This document shows, in pieces, positions 1 through 11,117 of a stretch of DNA of 64,000 bases. The notes beneath the pieces are model-generated. The model saw only the letters and a program-made list of their open reading frames with translations. It did no database searches and was not told where the DNA came from. Both the position numbers and the translations under genes were made by a program. The stretch's first letter is position 1, and each line of letters starts with the position of its first letter. This stretch comes from Crotalaria pallida (taxonomy: Eukaryota > Streptophyta > Magnoliopsida > Fabales > Fabaceae), in contig CM075656.1 of NCBI GenBank assembly GCA_037953625.1, forward strand, positions 68,963,001 through 69,027,000, written 5' to 3'.

Positions 1-3000
1 AAATTCATGATTAAAACAGTTCTTAAGAAAAACTTTGAAAACAATTTAGAGACACTCCTTTATGCAAATAAACTTCCTTAATTGAAAATATTCATGTTAT
101 GAAAACATAATTTTTAAAACACTTATCAAAATGCAGGAATTAAAGACAAAACTCTAGGATTATATTGACTAGTTCATAAAAATCCAAAACATTCATCATT
201 CACTTTTTGGCAAAACACACGTAGGCTTAAGAAAACAATTAATTGGATTACAACACTAACACACAAATTCAATTATGCACAGGAAGATAATTCAAGCTTA
301 ATTTCTTAATTAAATCATGGAAAAAACCGAATTGTCTATACTCAACATTTCCTAATTACTAATAATTTCTAAACCTTAAAATTATAGGATTTACATTATG
401 AAAATTAATTCAATTAATTCTACCTATTCCTAGTCTCTAAGACCGAAAAGAATAAAAGAAATTAGCACATCATTGTATCAATCATATGATATTACAAACA
501 TAGAATTTAATCACTCTCATTAGTCATTTAAAAAGAAAAACCATTCTAAGCACCTACACATGCACTGACCGAGACATCCAAGTAAATCATGCAAAGATAT
601 AGCACATAATCAAAGACATAAAACAATGAAACCATTTTATTTCTTCCAAGACTAAAACCGTAAGCATCATAGGGAAATTAAACAATTTCAATTTCGTTTT
701 TATTAACTTAGTTCAAAGCAACAGTCAAGGCCACAAATTATTTCATGTATGCATCTTTATATTCCTAAATGAGACTAACCTTAGTCTACATGCAATTCAA
801 ATGATTATCAAGCACACTTCCCTATTTCCTATCTCTAGGCCGAATATCACTATACATAAGACAAAATCTTAGTTCACTTTTCAAGGCACTAAAGACAATT
901 AAAGCAAAGCAAGTCATATTACACCAACATGCATGAATCATCATAAGATTTTCCTTAAACTTTTTATCAAAGCTCAAACTCATAATTTTTCTAAAAATGA
1001 AAATTTGGATTATAACTTAATCTTCTAAAAGAGTAGCATGCATGGACTTAAGATCATTAAATCTACTCCTAATACATACATGCACCCAATGATCAAGCAC
1101 CAAAACACTTTTAGCACTCATGGCTGAATGGCCTTCACACCAACACAACAAGTATAAAACAAATCTTTAAATCAAATCATGCTCATAAAAATAAAAATCA
1201 TTTTAAAGACCATTACCCTATTTATTTCTACTAGACCGAGATATACATAGAGGAAAAACTTAATTTCTTTACTTGAAAATTGACATGCAAACCTCAAAGT
1301 CCTTAACTTGTAAGGTAATGAACATGGGTTAAAACATGCACATACAAAGATCAACCAAAACCATTACAAGATCAACATGCAAAGCTAAAAATCCCTATTT
1401 TCTTCTCAAATAAACTTAGATCATGAAATTGTTTATCAAACATTCACATATATACACATAGATCACGGTTTGAGCACAAGAGTTTAACATGCAAGACATA
1501 AATTCTTCATTTTGTCATCAATCAAGCCTAGATCATAAATTATTTACCAAATCCTTTCAATAAAAACCTCATAGGTCACGGTTTTGGAGAAGAAATCAAC
1601 ATGCAAGGGGTTTCATTTTAGTTTTCATAAAGATCTCAAGTAGTGATTTAGATTCTTTAAGAGTTGGTTTAGAAAATCACCATGATCTACCTAATGAAGC
1701 CATAACCGAAGCTTAAAGATTCCATGAGTTCACATATTTACAAATCGAATTAAAAGTCCATAGTTGCACTCACCTCTCAAGCTATAAAAACAAACATGCA
1801 ATGAAAAGAGAAGAAAGAAAAATTACAAGACCAAAAGAAAATCCTAATTCTCATGGTTTTCTTCTTGATCCTCGAATAACCTACCAAGGAATTGAGTCTT
1901 CTAGCTTCTAAGGTTCTTGATCTCCAAAGAAAGTTCAAAGTCTTGGCCTAAGTCTCCTTCCTCTTCCTTTGGGTTCTCACGGCCACCTCCTCTCTTCTCC
2001 TCTCTCTTTTCTTTTCTAAGGGTGTGTTGGTCCCTTAGAAATGTTTGAGTGGTGTTTGTGAAGGAAATGAAAAAAGTAAGGAAATGAATTAAGGCAAGGG
2101 TTGGATATAAGGGCACCGAAGTTGCCTCCTTTGCCCTTGGAATGGGTTTCGACCAAGGCATCAATTAGGAGGGTAGTTTTGGGTTTCTCAAAGTTTGCAT
2201 GGGAAGGGTTCAATCAAAGGAAACAAAGTGAATAGGCTAGGGCTAGACTTCATCATGCATGGTCATTTCAAGACTCCTATTTTCTATTCACTCACTCCAC
2301 TTGTTAGTTCCTCATGTCATCCTAATATTTCCTTACCCCAAACACACACACATCACCGTAGCAACACACACATGCACACACATCATGCATTTTCATTTTC
2401 TTTTCTACTCTCATTTATTTAAGACATTAAAATCATGCAAATATTTTCAACACACATACACACAAAACCGTAGCACCATTCACACCTATATACACACATT
2501 TATTTTTCAAACAACATTCACAAACAAACACATGTTACATTACTATACACCATAGATTAATTTCATGTCATGGCAATTTGTTTAATTCCTTACAAGGACA
2601 CATTTTATTGTAAAGAAAACTTAAACTTTTTCAAAGTAAAACAATCATCTACATAACACATACAAACAATTAAAGTCTCCAAATAACCTTCTAAAAATCA
2701 AGCTTTTATACAAATAAGAATTTTCTAAAAGACAAATTTATTTAAAGTCTTCAACTTCCAAAAATTATTATTTCTCAAAAATTTCGTCCTTCACAATTTT
2801 CAAAAATAATTTTGTAAATCAAATCAAAAATTCAAAAGATCACACTTTCAAAGTTCACAAATCCAAAAATGCAAATTTATTCCATAAAGAAATTCACTTT
2901 TTAATAAAATCAGAAATCCTCTTTAGAAAATCCTTTTTGGAAAACAAAAATTCAAGGTTTATTTTTGACGAATTCATTTACGCACGTACGGGAAAATGCG

Positions 3001-3009
3001 GGGCGTTAC
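1..3009 (-). mobile_element. Long LTR of a retrotransposon (partial, runs off the left edge)
   Basis: On the minus strand the sequence begins TGTAACGCCCCGCATTTTCC at 3009 and continues leftward without a matching end inside the window. TG at the terminus followed by AACGCCCC is a common start for long plant Gypsy-type LTRs. The 3 kb is AT-rich, has no gag or pol coding, and carries a purine-rich leader-like stretch around 1900-2160 (minus). The LTR is therefore at least 3.0 kb. If the element inserted with a 5-bp duplication, the right copy would be TCTGG at 3010-3014; the left copy is not visible. The short open frames here are not convincing genes. The family assignment (Gypsy) is inference; the terminus is what is seen. 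Confidence 0.7.
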
Positions 3010-3168
3010 ATCTGGACCGGATCGGACCGATTATATTCAGTCTGGTCTGGTTCGGTCTTTATGTGTGGATGATGTCTAGATCGAACCAGATCAGACTGCT
3101 TTACTTTGATTGGTCAGGTCTGTAATATCCGTCAAATATTGGACCAGATTGGACCGTTAGACCCCTAA
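3010..3168. repeat. GGACCGG-rich element remnant next to the LTR
   Basis: This stretch repeats variants of GGACC/GGTCTGG (for example GGACCGGATCGGACCGA at the left, GGACCAGATTGGACCGTTAG at the right) and ends ACCCCTAA, whose reverse complement TTAGGGGT is typical of one end of hAT-type plant MITEs. The LTR at 1-3009 seems to have inserted into it, because the element's other end is not seen on this side. Class assignment is inference. Confidence 0.35.
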
Positions 3169-3291
3169 TCGTGGATAAGGAATGGAAGAAGGACGTGGTG
3201 GAGGTGAAGAGGATCAAATATAGGATCATATTTCTTAAATCATTTTCATTTTCCCTCCTTCATCCTTGTTTTTCCCTCCAAATTTGTTTGT

Positions 3292-3306
3292 CCGTGCATC
3301 GCACGG
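3292..3306 (+). other. Orphan Helitron-type hairpin
   Basis: CCGTGC-ATC-GCACGG forms a perfect 6-bp stem with a 3-nt loop. It is identical, base for base, to the 3' hairpin of the Helitron at 9388-9402 read on its own strand. No CTRR terminus lies within about 15 nt on either side, so this is probably a degenerate or truncated end of a related non-autonomous element. Confidence 0.4.
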
Positions 3307-3309
3307 GAA

Positions 3310-5205
3310 TAAATATTTATCTTAAGTTATTTTTAGTAAATTTTTATTAGTACAATTTGGATTACACATAAATATAAAAATTGCCCGCAAACATACAATT
3401 TGCATTTCGATATTATTACAATTTGCACGGGTTATTAATGATCTTTTCAAAAGGAAATAATTTGAATCAAATATTGACATAAAAAATATATAATGCCTAA
3501 ACGACCCGTCATATGATAATTAACCAGCAAAAAAAACGAATATAATGTTGTAATTTCAGAAAAAACGGAAAAACGGATAATATAAGTATTAAAGATGAGC
3601 TATAATTTGATATAATGATTTAGCTTAATACAATCAAATATTTACTCAGTCATGAATTCAAATTTAAAAAAAATCCAAAAATTTATACAATATGTTGCAA
3701 TTTAAATTGTGAAAAATAATGATGCGTTATTTTATACTTTAGACAATATACTTATTTACAATTATGAAGTTCTAATACAAGCAAGTAATTTGAAAGTTCG
3801 AATCTTATAAACACGAATTAATTAAAAGTGTGAAAACAGGTCTTATATTTTGGGACAGATGTAATAATAATAATGATGATGATGATATATATGGTAAAAA
3901 ATTAGCTGCATTTGGACTTGCAAAACGAATTACTAACAAAATGCATTTGGAATGATGGATTAAATAATACAAAAATCAAACTGAGTTGGATTTTTTTTTT
4001 AATATAAGAAATTATGTTGTTAATTAAAATTAAAAATCGCATAGTTGATACATTATTAGTTAATTTTTATTAATGAAAAAGTTGGTAGCTGAAACTAGAT
4101 TCAAAGGTTAATGTTTATAACTATTCATTCCTAAATACATGTAAATCATTTTTTATAAAAAGTTCATATTAACTTATTATTTAAAAAGACATATTTCCAA
4201 AATCTATAATCAAATTTTGTTTTTTTTTAAAAAAAAAATTACTAGTATTGGAAAATTTAAACATATCTTTTAGAGTTAACTCAATTGATAAATTAAGTTA
4301 TACCATAAGAAATATAAATATCTGAATTCAAATCTTTTAAAAAGTGTTCTTCAATTATTTTCTATCCCCTTTCCCTTCCTCCCCCTTAGGCAATTAAAAG
4401 AAATTCAGTAAAATATAATTATCTATATATACATATATGTTCAAAACTCTTACACCCAGAAAGAATATCAGTTGTGATAACTTTTTGTTGAGTATGTTGA
4501 GTTTTCATTTTACTATACTGTAAAATAAATTTTTCATCAACAAAATAGTTTGTTATCAATTATAGTCGTTGCTATATTTTCCTAATATTCCCATCCCTTA
4601 ATTATTTTTAAAAAAGTATAGAAAAAAATAATATCTTGATGCAAAATAAATATGAGTATTTTGGTTAAAATGTTATATCACGTATTCAACTAAAGATTTT
4701 TTTTCTTTATATATAACTAAAGATCACATTTAGACTTGTTGCAAAATATCTGAATTTTATATCCATTTCATTTTACCCAAAATTACATTAGATGTGCCAT
4801 TCGTTTTATTTTGTTCATCATTTTGTCACTTTTCATAGATTCCATGTTATTTATGGCTTTATATTTTATCTTTCCTTTTTTATGTCTCTTTCTTTTTATC
4901 ATATCATACCATCAATCACATCCGATTCCTATTTTTTTATTCATTTCATTCCTATATTACTTATACTTCAAAAGATGATGTGAATAATAAATAATAAAAA
5001 ATGATGTGAGATAAAGATTTTTTAAATATAAAATACATTATTATTAATGTAGTATATTATACTTCCCTTAAAATTTTAAACATTTAATCACCTCCGTAAT
5101 TTGCTAGTACGTTAAAGGACATGAAGACGGGAAGCATTATCTTGAGTATTGGAAATGAGGGTTTTGAATTAACATCTACAATAATGTACGTTATCCGTCA
5201 ACAAC
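3310..5205. other. AT-rich intergenic, no gene seen
   Basis: There is no long open frame and no recognisable protein. A short (ATG)-type microsatellite lies near 3872-3886. The stretch looks like decayed intergenic DNA. Confidence 0.6.
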
Positions 5206-5277
5206 GCCGACTTAGCTCAGTGGTAGAGCGCGTGGCTTTTAACCACGTGGTCGTGGGTTCGATCCCCACAGTCGGCG
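5206..5277 (+). tRNA. tRNA-Lys (anticodon UUU)
   Basis: A complete cloverleaf can be drawn. The acceptor stem is GCCGACT/AGTCGGC with discriminator G at 5277. The D stem is GCTC/GAGC. The anticodon stem is CGTGG/CCACG around loop CTTTTAA, so the anticodon is TTT at 5238-5240. The T stem is GTGGG/CCCAC with the TTCGATC loop. Total length is 72 nt without an intron and without an encoded CCA, as in nuclear genes. The B box GGTTCGATCC is intact. The D loop is one base shorter than in the usual plant lysine tRNA. A T-run follows at once. It looks functional. Confidence 0.95.
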
Positions 5278-5280
5278 AAA

Positions 5281-5285
5281 TTTTT
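5281..5285 (+). terminator. Pol III terminator of the tRNA-Lys gene
   Basis: A TTTTT run starts four bases after the discriminator base of the tRNA, the normal RNA polymerase III stop signal. Confidence 0.8.
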
Positions 5286-5316
5286 GCTTTTCCATGGATG
5301 CAGTTTCCTTTATTTT

Positions 5317-5534
5317 AAGAGCTTTGAATTTTGGCCCCGTTTCACTTTTGTCATATTAAAGACGGATTATTTCCGTTTTCAGGAAGACGGGTTTTTTTCG
5401 GTTCCAGGAGTGAGTAATTAAATCGAATTTTTTCCGTTTTGATGAAGACGTTACATGCTGAAGGACATTTTTGTCCATGAAAAAATAAAATGAGGGCCAA
5501 AATCTCAAGTTTGGGACCAAAATTCAAAGCTCTT
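5317..5534. repeat. Small inverted-repeat element (MITE-like, 218 bp)
   Basis: The left end AAGAGCTTTGAATTTTGG (5317-5334) is repeated in perfect inverse orientation at 5517-5534, so the whole could fold into one hairpin. The inside holds CCGTTTT/GAAGACG repeats but no coding. No target duplication could be fixed, so the superfamily is unknown. Confidence 0.5.
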
Positions 5535-6409
5535 ATTTTAAACGGTTCTAAACTTTTCGTCCATTGATATTCGCAGTTGGGCCTTGAGCCCATCTATTCT
5601 TTCTATATACTCAAATAATTATGGGAACTAGTTTTTTACCCCCAAATTTTAACATTTGTCCAAAATATCCATTATCTATAATACTCTTCCAAAATACCCT
5701 AAAAAATTTCTTTATACTACTAGTTTTTAAAGTCTGAAATATCAACCTTACAGTAATCAACACATTTTTAATGTGTGCACCGTTCTTAAAAGAGGACAAA
5801 AGTTAAGAAAAAGAGGGAGTAGTCCTCAATATTTTTTCGTTTGAAATAAAATTTAAATATGAATAAAAACCATTTACTCCCTCTATCCCTTATTATAGAA
5901 TCCCTTTGGATATTTTTACATCTATCAAGATTGATAAATTTTATAGTAAAATTGATATGTTGTTCCAAAGATACCTTTTACCAATTATTAGAACATACTC
6001 CCTCCGTCTGTAACATCCTGAATTTTAATTCTAATAAATATTAGAATAATAGTAAGATTTGGAAGTAAGGATTATCCTAGAAGGGATTTAAAATTATGGA
6101 TTAAGAGTTCTTTGAGTGCCATAGAGGAGTCAAGGAGCATTGGCATCGAAAAGCAAATTTAAAGAAGACCAAACGAGTGTTAAAAATCGATTTTTCGGTG
6201 TTAAAAACACCCGACGTTAGGAAATTCAAAATAAAAGATTTAAGACTCAAAACACAATTCCCACCGTTGGATATGAAGGTATGATTTTTAGGAAGTTACT
6301 CGTCAAATTTGAGCAAGATCCGACGGTGAACGAAGAAGTTATGGCTATTTGAAGTTGAGAGAAAATAGTTGAAAAATAGAAAAGCAAACTAGCAGTATCT
6401 GGTCATTTT

Positions 6410-6481
6410 ACTCGAGTATTTTGTGAAATACTCGAGTATTTTGTCAAAAAACTCGAGTATTGACATAATTACTCGAGTATT
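6410..6481. repeat. Four spaced ACTCGAGTATT palindromic motifs
   Basis: ACTCGAGTATT occurs at 6410, 6430, 6451 and 6471, spaced 20-21 bp apart. The core ACTCGAGT is its own reverse complement, and the second copy extends to the 14-bp palindrome AATACTCGAGTATT. They lie upstream of the CT-rich leader of the solo LTR, a position that suits protein-binding sites in the U3 region; that role is inference. Confidence 0.7.
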
Positions 6482-7552
6482 CTGCTACCTGCAGCTTTAA
6501 AATCGTGTTTTGGGGGCTGAAACCCCCATTTCAACCCCTCTTTCTCTCTCTCCGCCCAGCACCTCCTCCAACCACCACCACCGGAGCTCATGGCCGCCAC
6601 CCCACCTCCTTGTTCCTCCTCCTCCTCATAGACCCTTTCTTTCCCTCTCCTCCACTCCATAGATCTCTCTCTTTCTCTCACTTGACTCTCTCTCCCCTCC
6701 CCTCTCACCCTCCACCAAGCCGGCCGCCGCCATCTCCGGCCGCCACTGCCACTCCACCACGAGCCACCATCACTATCCCCCACCACCACCATCAAGACCT
6801 CTCCCTCTCCCCTTTGTTTCTCTTCCCTTGACTTCGATCCCTCTCTCTCTCCCACGAGCTTTCTCTCTCTCTCCTCCCGGTGTCGAAGAGCAACACCGTC
6901 ACCGTGATCGAGATCGATTGTTCCCACCGTGCTTGGAATCAAGGATTGGGGAAGCTTAGGATCCAGTTGGAGCCGAGCTAAAGCGTGAGTCGGGGAGTAA
7001 AGCGCCAAATTAAGGTTACCCCTCACTATCACCGATTGAGGTAAGGGGTTTCATTACCAATCCTTAAGGGGTGTATTTCTGGGTAGTTATATCTATCGCT
7101 AGGATCGGGGGAAATGTTAATTGCTAACGAACCTTAGGGTAACCTGCTAATAATGAAGAAAGATAGATGGAGTAAATATGGGGAAACCAATAGTGATGAA
7201 TAAAAAGGTAAGTATCATAATAACTAATTAATTACATTGGTAGGGTGTGGTAAAAGAATAGAAATGGTGAATAGGGAAATAAATTCAGAAATGAACCAAT
7301 GAGAGAAATTATAGAAATAATTAAGAGTTAGAAAAGGGAATTAAAATATAACGACTATACTAACGCTAAGTGGAATTGGATGTAAACTTGAATAATTAGT
7401 AAAAGGAAAAAGGAAAAGGAAGAGAAGAAGAAAAAGAAGAGAAAGGGAATAGGGAAGTAATTAAAAGAAATTAAAAGAATTAAGAGAATTAAGGGACTAA
7501 AAGTAAAAGGGAAAGGACTAAAACGAGTTAGTAGTGAGAACTAAATGTTAAA

Positions 7553-7848
7553 TGGCACAGGTGGTTGTATTGACCCTGTGGCCAAATAAAAAGGGTAAAT
7601 GTCGCAGGTGGTTGTATTGACCCTGTGACACGGCGCAGGTGGTTGTATTGACCTTGTGGCCTAATAGAATGGTAAATGTCGCAGGTGGTTGTATTGACCC
7701 TGTGGCACGGCGCAGGTGGTTGTATTGACCCTGTGGCCTAATAGAATGGTAAATGTCGCAGGTGGTTGTATTGACCCTGTGGCACGGCGCAGGTGGTTGT
7801 ATTGACCCTGTGGCACGGCGCAGGTGGTTGTATTGACCCTGTGGCCAA
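7553..7848 (+). repeat. Minisatellite of eight hairpin units inside the solo LTR
   Basis: Eight units share the core GCAGGTGGTTGTATTGACC (first copy ACAGG). The flanks of each core can pair: TGTCGCAGG with CCTGTGACA in copy 2 and with CCTGTGGCA in copies 4 and 6 (one or two G-U pairs). Copies 1, 3, 5, 7 and 8 pair with a single bulge. The predicted loop is TGGTTGTATTGAC. Spacers alternate between a short ACGG type and a longer CTAATAGAATGGTAAATG type, giving a higher-order repeat of about 78 bp. Confidence 0.75.
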
Positions 7849-7868
7849 GTAATAAAAAGGTAAGGGAA

Positions 7869-8041
7869 GTTTATGTAGATCTCTGTTTGAGGTTACATAA
7901 ACGATATGGGTGTATACAGATCACTGTTTGTGGTTGTATACACGTATGCAGATCACTGTTTGTGGTTGCATACAGAGCGTTTGCAGATCACTGTTTGTGG
8001 TTGCAAACCCGGTGTGTAGATCTCTGTTTGGGGTTACACAC
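7869..8041 (+). repeat. Array of five hairpins with constant loop and covarying stems
   Basis: Five consecutive units each have a 16-nt loop of form GATC(A/T)CTGTTTG(A/T/G)GGT closed by a perfect but different stem: GTTTATGTA/TACATAAAC (7869-7902), GTGTATACA/TGTATACAC (7910-7943), GTATGCA/TGCATAC (7944-7973), GTTTGCA/TGCAAAC (7979-8008) and GTGTGTA/TACACAC (8012-8041). Stems are 9, 9, 7, 7 and 7 bp with no mismatch. Both arms change together from unit to unit while the loop stays fixed. The role is unknown; the array lies in the LTR just downstream of the related minisatellite. Confidence 0.9.
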
Positions 8042-8173
8042 AATAATAAGGGAAAAAGGAAATAAAAATGGAAAAGGGTAAGGGAATTAAAGGGAAAGAA
8101 TAATGAACAAAATAATGGAAAGGATTTAGGAAAAATAAAAAGGGTTAATGGAAATGGATAAGGTCGTATTATG

Positions 8174-8204
<31 letters not shown>

Positions 8205-8960
8205 TAATGGAAAAGGGCAATGAGAATGGTAATAGATAGGAAAAATAAATAATAGAATGGACATTGGAATAGGAAATAAGAAGGTAAACAATGGAATTGA
8301 TATAGGAACTAGAGGAAATAAATAAGGAGAATAATTATGGAAATGCTAACCATAAATGAATAATGGAAAACGGATAAAGGATGGAAATAAGAGGATGGGA
8401 AAGAAAGAAAAAGAAATAGGTTAGTTGGAAAGAGAGTGAAGAGAGAAATTAGGGTGATTAGGAAAAAGGAGTAAAAAGGTTAGAGTGAAAATAAAGAAGA
8501 ACATGAATTAAGTAGTATAGAATAGGCTTGAATGGTCTTGGTGTGTTGTATATATCTGCTTAGAAATCTCTTTTAAGTTCTGTGTGATGCTTCCCCTGTG
8601 TGGTTAATATTTTTCAGGTACACAAGTGGAGCTTACACCAGTGCTGGCCGAGCAGGATTTTAAGTTCCACTACGTGGAATGTATTTTACATATTTTGAGT
8701 GGATAATTATTTAATGTAATTTATAATATGAATTAGTAATTTGCCCTGAAACTTGTACAAATTGGGCATTAGGATTTGTTATGACTTTTAATCTGTTGTT
8801 GTTTATGTTTTTTAAACAATTCTGGACTGACAGGTTTTTCGAAGAAAATTTTTGGGAAGTCCGGAAAATAGAGGAAACTCTACCGGATTTTCGTAAAACC
8901 TTTTAAAGGAATTTAGGTGTTAAAAAGAAATTTTCAAACTCCGATTTTTATTAAAACCTA
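8042..8960 (+). other. Purine-rich 3' part of the solo LTR
   Basis: GGAAAA/GGGAATAA-rich DNA with a (TA)n run at about 8180-8203 and no coding capacity. It leads to the LTR end at 8990. Confidence 0.6.
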
Positions 8961-9374
8961 AAAATTACTAATAAAAGTGAGAGTGTTACACCGTCCCCAT
9001 TTGGAAGATTTCACGTCCATTAAGAAAGTTAATTAATTTAGTTAATTGTATTGAAAATGTGAACTTTTGATATGTATTTTCAAAACTACCCCTATTAATA
9101 TTATTGGAAAACTAAAAAGTGTTAAATAAATAGGAGTGTTTGTAGAAAAAAGTAATTAATGGTCATTGAAAATTGGTATAAGGTCTTATAATTAAGAACA
9201 AAATAAAAGTGTCAAGATGGTCTTATATTTAGGCACGAAGGTAGTAATAAATATTTTGATTTTTCAATACTTACTTTACCTCCACCACCTACAAAATCAA
9301 AACTACACTGTTTGCAAAATTTTTGCACTTTCCAATACAATTTTATTTATGTCATCTCATTAAAACTTAGAGTA

Positions 9375-9402
9375 CTAGCTAATAGACCCGTGCGATGCAC
9401 GG
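9375..9402 (-). other. Helitron 3' terminus (hairpin plus CTAG)
   Basis: Minus strand: a 6-bp stem with 3-nt loop at 9402-9388, a 9-nt spacer, then CTAG at 9378-9375, followed by T in the host DNA. Stem, spacing and CTRR end all match plant Helitron termini, which the Rep protein uses to end rolling-circle transfer. Confidence 0.85.
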
Positions 9403-9901
9403 CTCATTTCTTCAATATAAATTTAACATAACATTTGTCCATTAATGAATAGAACATTAATACTTTCTTAAATACGAATATAAGTAATATCTACGTTAAA
9501 AATTACTGCAAATGTTAGAAACTTTGGCCCGTGATAATAACTTTCACATAAATATAAATAAGTACTTTCTATATATAAGTACGGTAATAAGTTTGGGTGG
9601 GACATATATAACAAAAGCCAATATAAACAGAACATTAAGGATGCAACAAAATCTAATATAAACACAACTGTCTTAATTATATAGAAGATGGCTTCCTCAA
9701 AGATTTAGTGAAAGACAAAGGTTGGATGATGCGGGTGAACTTTAAATTCTGCCATGCATATAATTAACCTGTTTAACCTGAAAAAGAGAAATCATACTTA
9801 TGAAGATTGCATGTAAAAATAATAGAACAAACATTTCATACAATAACACATTTAGCAATATTTGACTTACCACCATGGTTCGTCTGGGATTGGATGTCAT
9901 A

Positions 9902-11117
9902 TCAGATTGCTAGCCCAATTTTTTACACATGTACAGAAAAGAAGATAAAAAATTAGTTATAAGAAAAGGTCAAAGCCATCTTGTTATTTTCTATTTGTAA
10001 AGAAGAATAAAATTACCAAAATTTCTACATATATACAGAAACGTAAATATAGATATGTAAAAGACTGACTTGTAGCAATTTGAAGGAATAGATATACTTA
10101 CAAATGACATAAATTTTGGCTGGTGCATTAGCATTAACTCCAAGCTTGAATTTGTATCCTGGCTGTAAACGATGAGATCTGCAGAATTCAAGCCAGCCTT
10201 CAAACAAATATGCTTCATTTTTCCTTCTTTCAGCTCTGATTAACTTGCACACCCATTTATGACCAATATCATCAATCAGATAGTACCATATTATCCTCCT
10301 TTTGAAAGCTTGTTCAACAAAATTTGATGGCAGAGACTGTTATGGTATATCACACATTGTGAGATAAAAAAATTAATTCCCAAAATTTCCAAACTAAGGT
10401 TAAGAATAGTAACTAATTCATAAGAGAAACTAACCAATATACCCTTGTTGCACTGATAATCCGAGAGAGTTTTTACAACCTCGAAATCAAAGGTTCTAAT
10501 ATGATCTAATCCCAAAATGTAATAAAATTAAACATTTGCAAATTAGTTTTAACATACTTTAAAAGAAAGAAACTTTGCAAATGCTGCATAATAAAAATTG
10601 TTTACCCCTGCAAAGTGGGCAAGTGCATTTTGGTAATGTAGTGGTTCTCTTAGGGATTGGATAGTAAACTGGTACTCCATCTGTCCTTTTAATCCTTAAC
10701 TTGTAAAAAGCTTCATTAGTTGCAAAAAGATCAATAACAACAGGAACAGGAATATCATAGAAAAACATAAGCTGATCCAAGCCATCAGTGATGCTTAGAT
10801 TTCCATTTTCAGAGACAAACCGGAACCTAATCTCGTGTAAATTGCCAACACAATCTCTAACAGTTATTGTTTTGCAGTTTTGGATTCCAATAAATTGAGA
10901 TGTTTCTCTGTCAAGTTGAATATTTCCCTGTCAGTTATAATTGGACAACACAAAATATTACGAATCTTTATATAATTATATAATTTCATAACGTAATGTA
11001 AAACAAATTTGGAAAATTTGAACAACGTACTTCTCCACGCCTGTACATAACGCCAAATCCTTTCATGATGAAGTCAACTCTGCTTATAGTTATTGTGAAC
11101 ACACTGACTCCAGACAT
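9902..11117 (-). CDS. B3-domain-like protein, tandem B3 folds (inside the Helitron)
   Basis: Five exons join in phase: 11117-11031, 10927-10606, 10505-10435, 10336-10102, 9909-9902, giving 240 residues from ATG to TGA. The C-terminal part (about residues 161-238) reads as a plant B3 DNA-binding domain: it opens SLPSNFVEQAFKRR and includes WYYLIDDIGHKWVCKL, GWLEFCRSHRLQPGYKFKL and a final AKIYVI strand. The first half has a weaker B3-like pattern (SQFIGIQNCKTITVRDCVGN, then LSITDGLDQLMFFYDIP). A CTCPLCR motif lies between them. B3 proteins are plant transcription factors, so a nuclear role is expected. The gene lies between the Rep/helicase and the Helitron 3' end. It may be captured host coding or a native accessory of this Helitron family. 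The last 8-nt exon is the least certain part. Confidence 0.6.

Larger units (their letters stand above)
6009..8990 (+). mobile_element. Intact solo LTR, 2982 bp, with 5-bp target duplication
   Basis: It begins TGTAACATCC and ends GTGTTACA, so the first and last seven bases are inverse (TGTAACA...TGTTACA), and it is flanked by the identical 5-mer CCGTC at 6004-6008 and 8991-8995. No gag, pol, primer binding site or second LTR is present, so this is one LTR left by recombination between two. Inside are a CT-rich leader-like stretch at about 6540-6870, four ACTCGAGTATT repeats (6410-6481), and two hairpin-unit arrays (7553-7848 and 7869-8041). The parent family is not identified. Orientation is given as the TGTAACATCC end first and is otherwise unproven. 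Confidence 0.88.
5998..9244. mobile_element. Stowaway-like MITE split by the solo LTR
   Basis: The left end CTCCCTCCGTC (5998-6008) continues after the LTR as CCGTCCCCATTTGG (from 8991), and the right end is TATTTAGGCACGAAGGTAG (to 9244), flanked by TA on both sides. Without the insert the MITE would be about 260 bp. Its centre is AT-rich and non-coding. Another CTCCCTCTATCCC end just upstream at about 5877 belongs to a second, related copy. The CTCCCTCCGTCCC-type terminus is the well-known plant Tc1/mariner MITE end. Confidence 0.7.

Noticed and set aside
1901..2555. Small open frames in the left LTR
   Set aside because: Low-complexity frames in LTR sequence, not matching gag or pol.
6469..7032. 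Overlapping long open frames on both strands (Pro/Ser/Thr-rich plus, Arg/Glu/Gly-rich minus)
   Set aside because: They lie in the CT-rich leader-like part of the solo LTR. Composition alone keeps stops away, and no domain is visible.
7553..8041. CRISPR-like repeat array
   Set aside because: Repeats and spacers are not of CRISPR type, the genome is eukaryotic, and the units lie inside an LTR with a clear target duplication.
7869..8041. Hammerhead ribozyme or retrozyme
   Set aside because: The conserved CTGATGA and GAAA core elements are not present around these hairpins.
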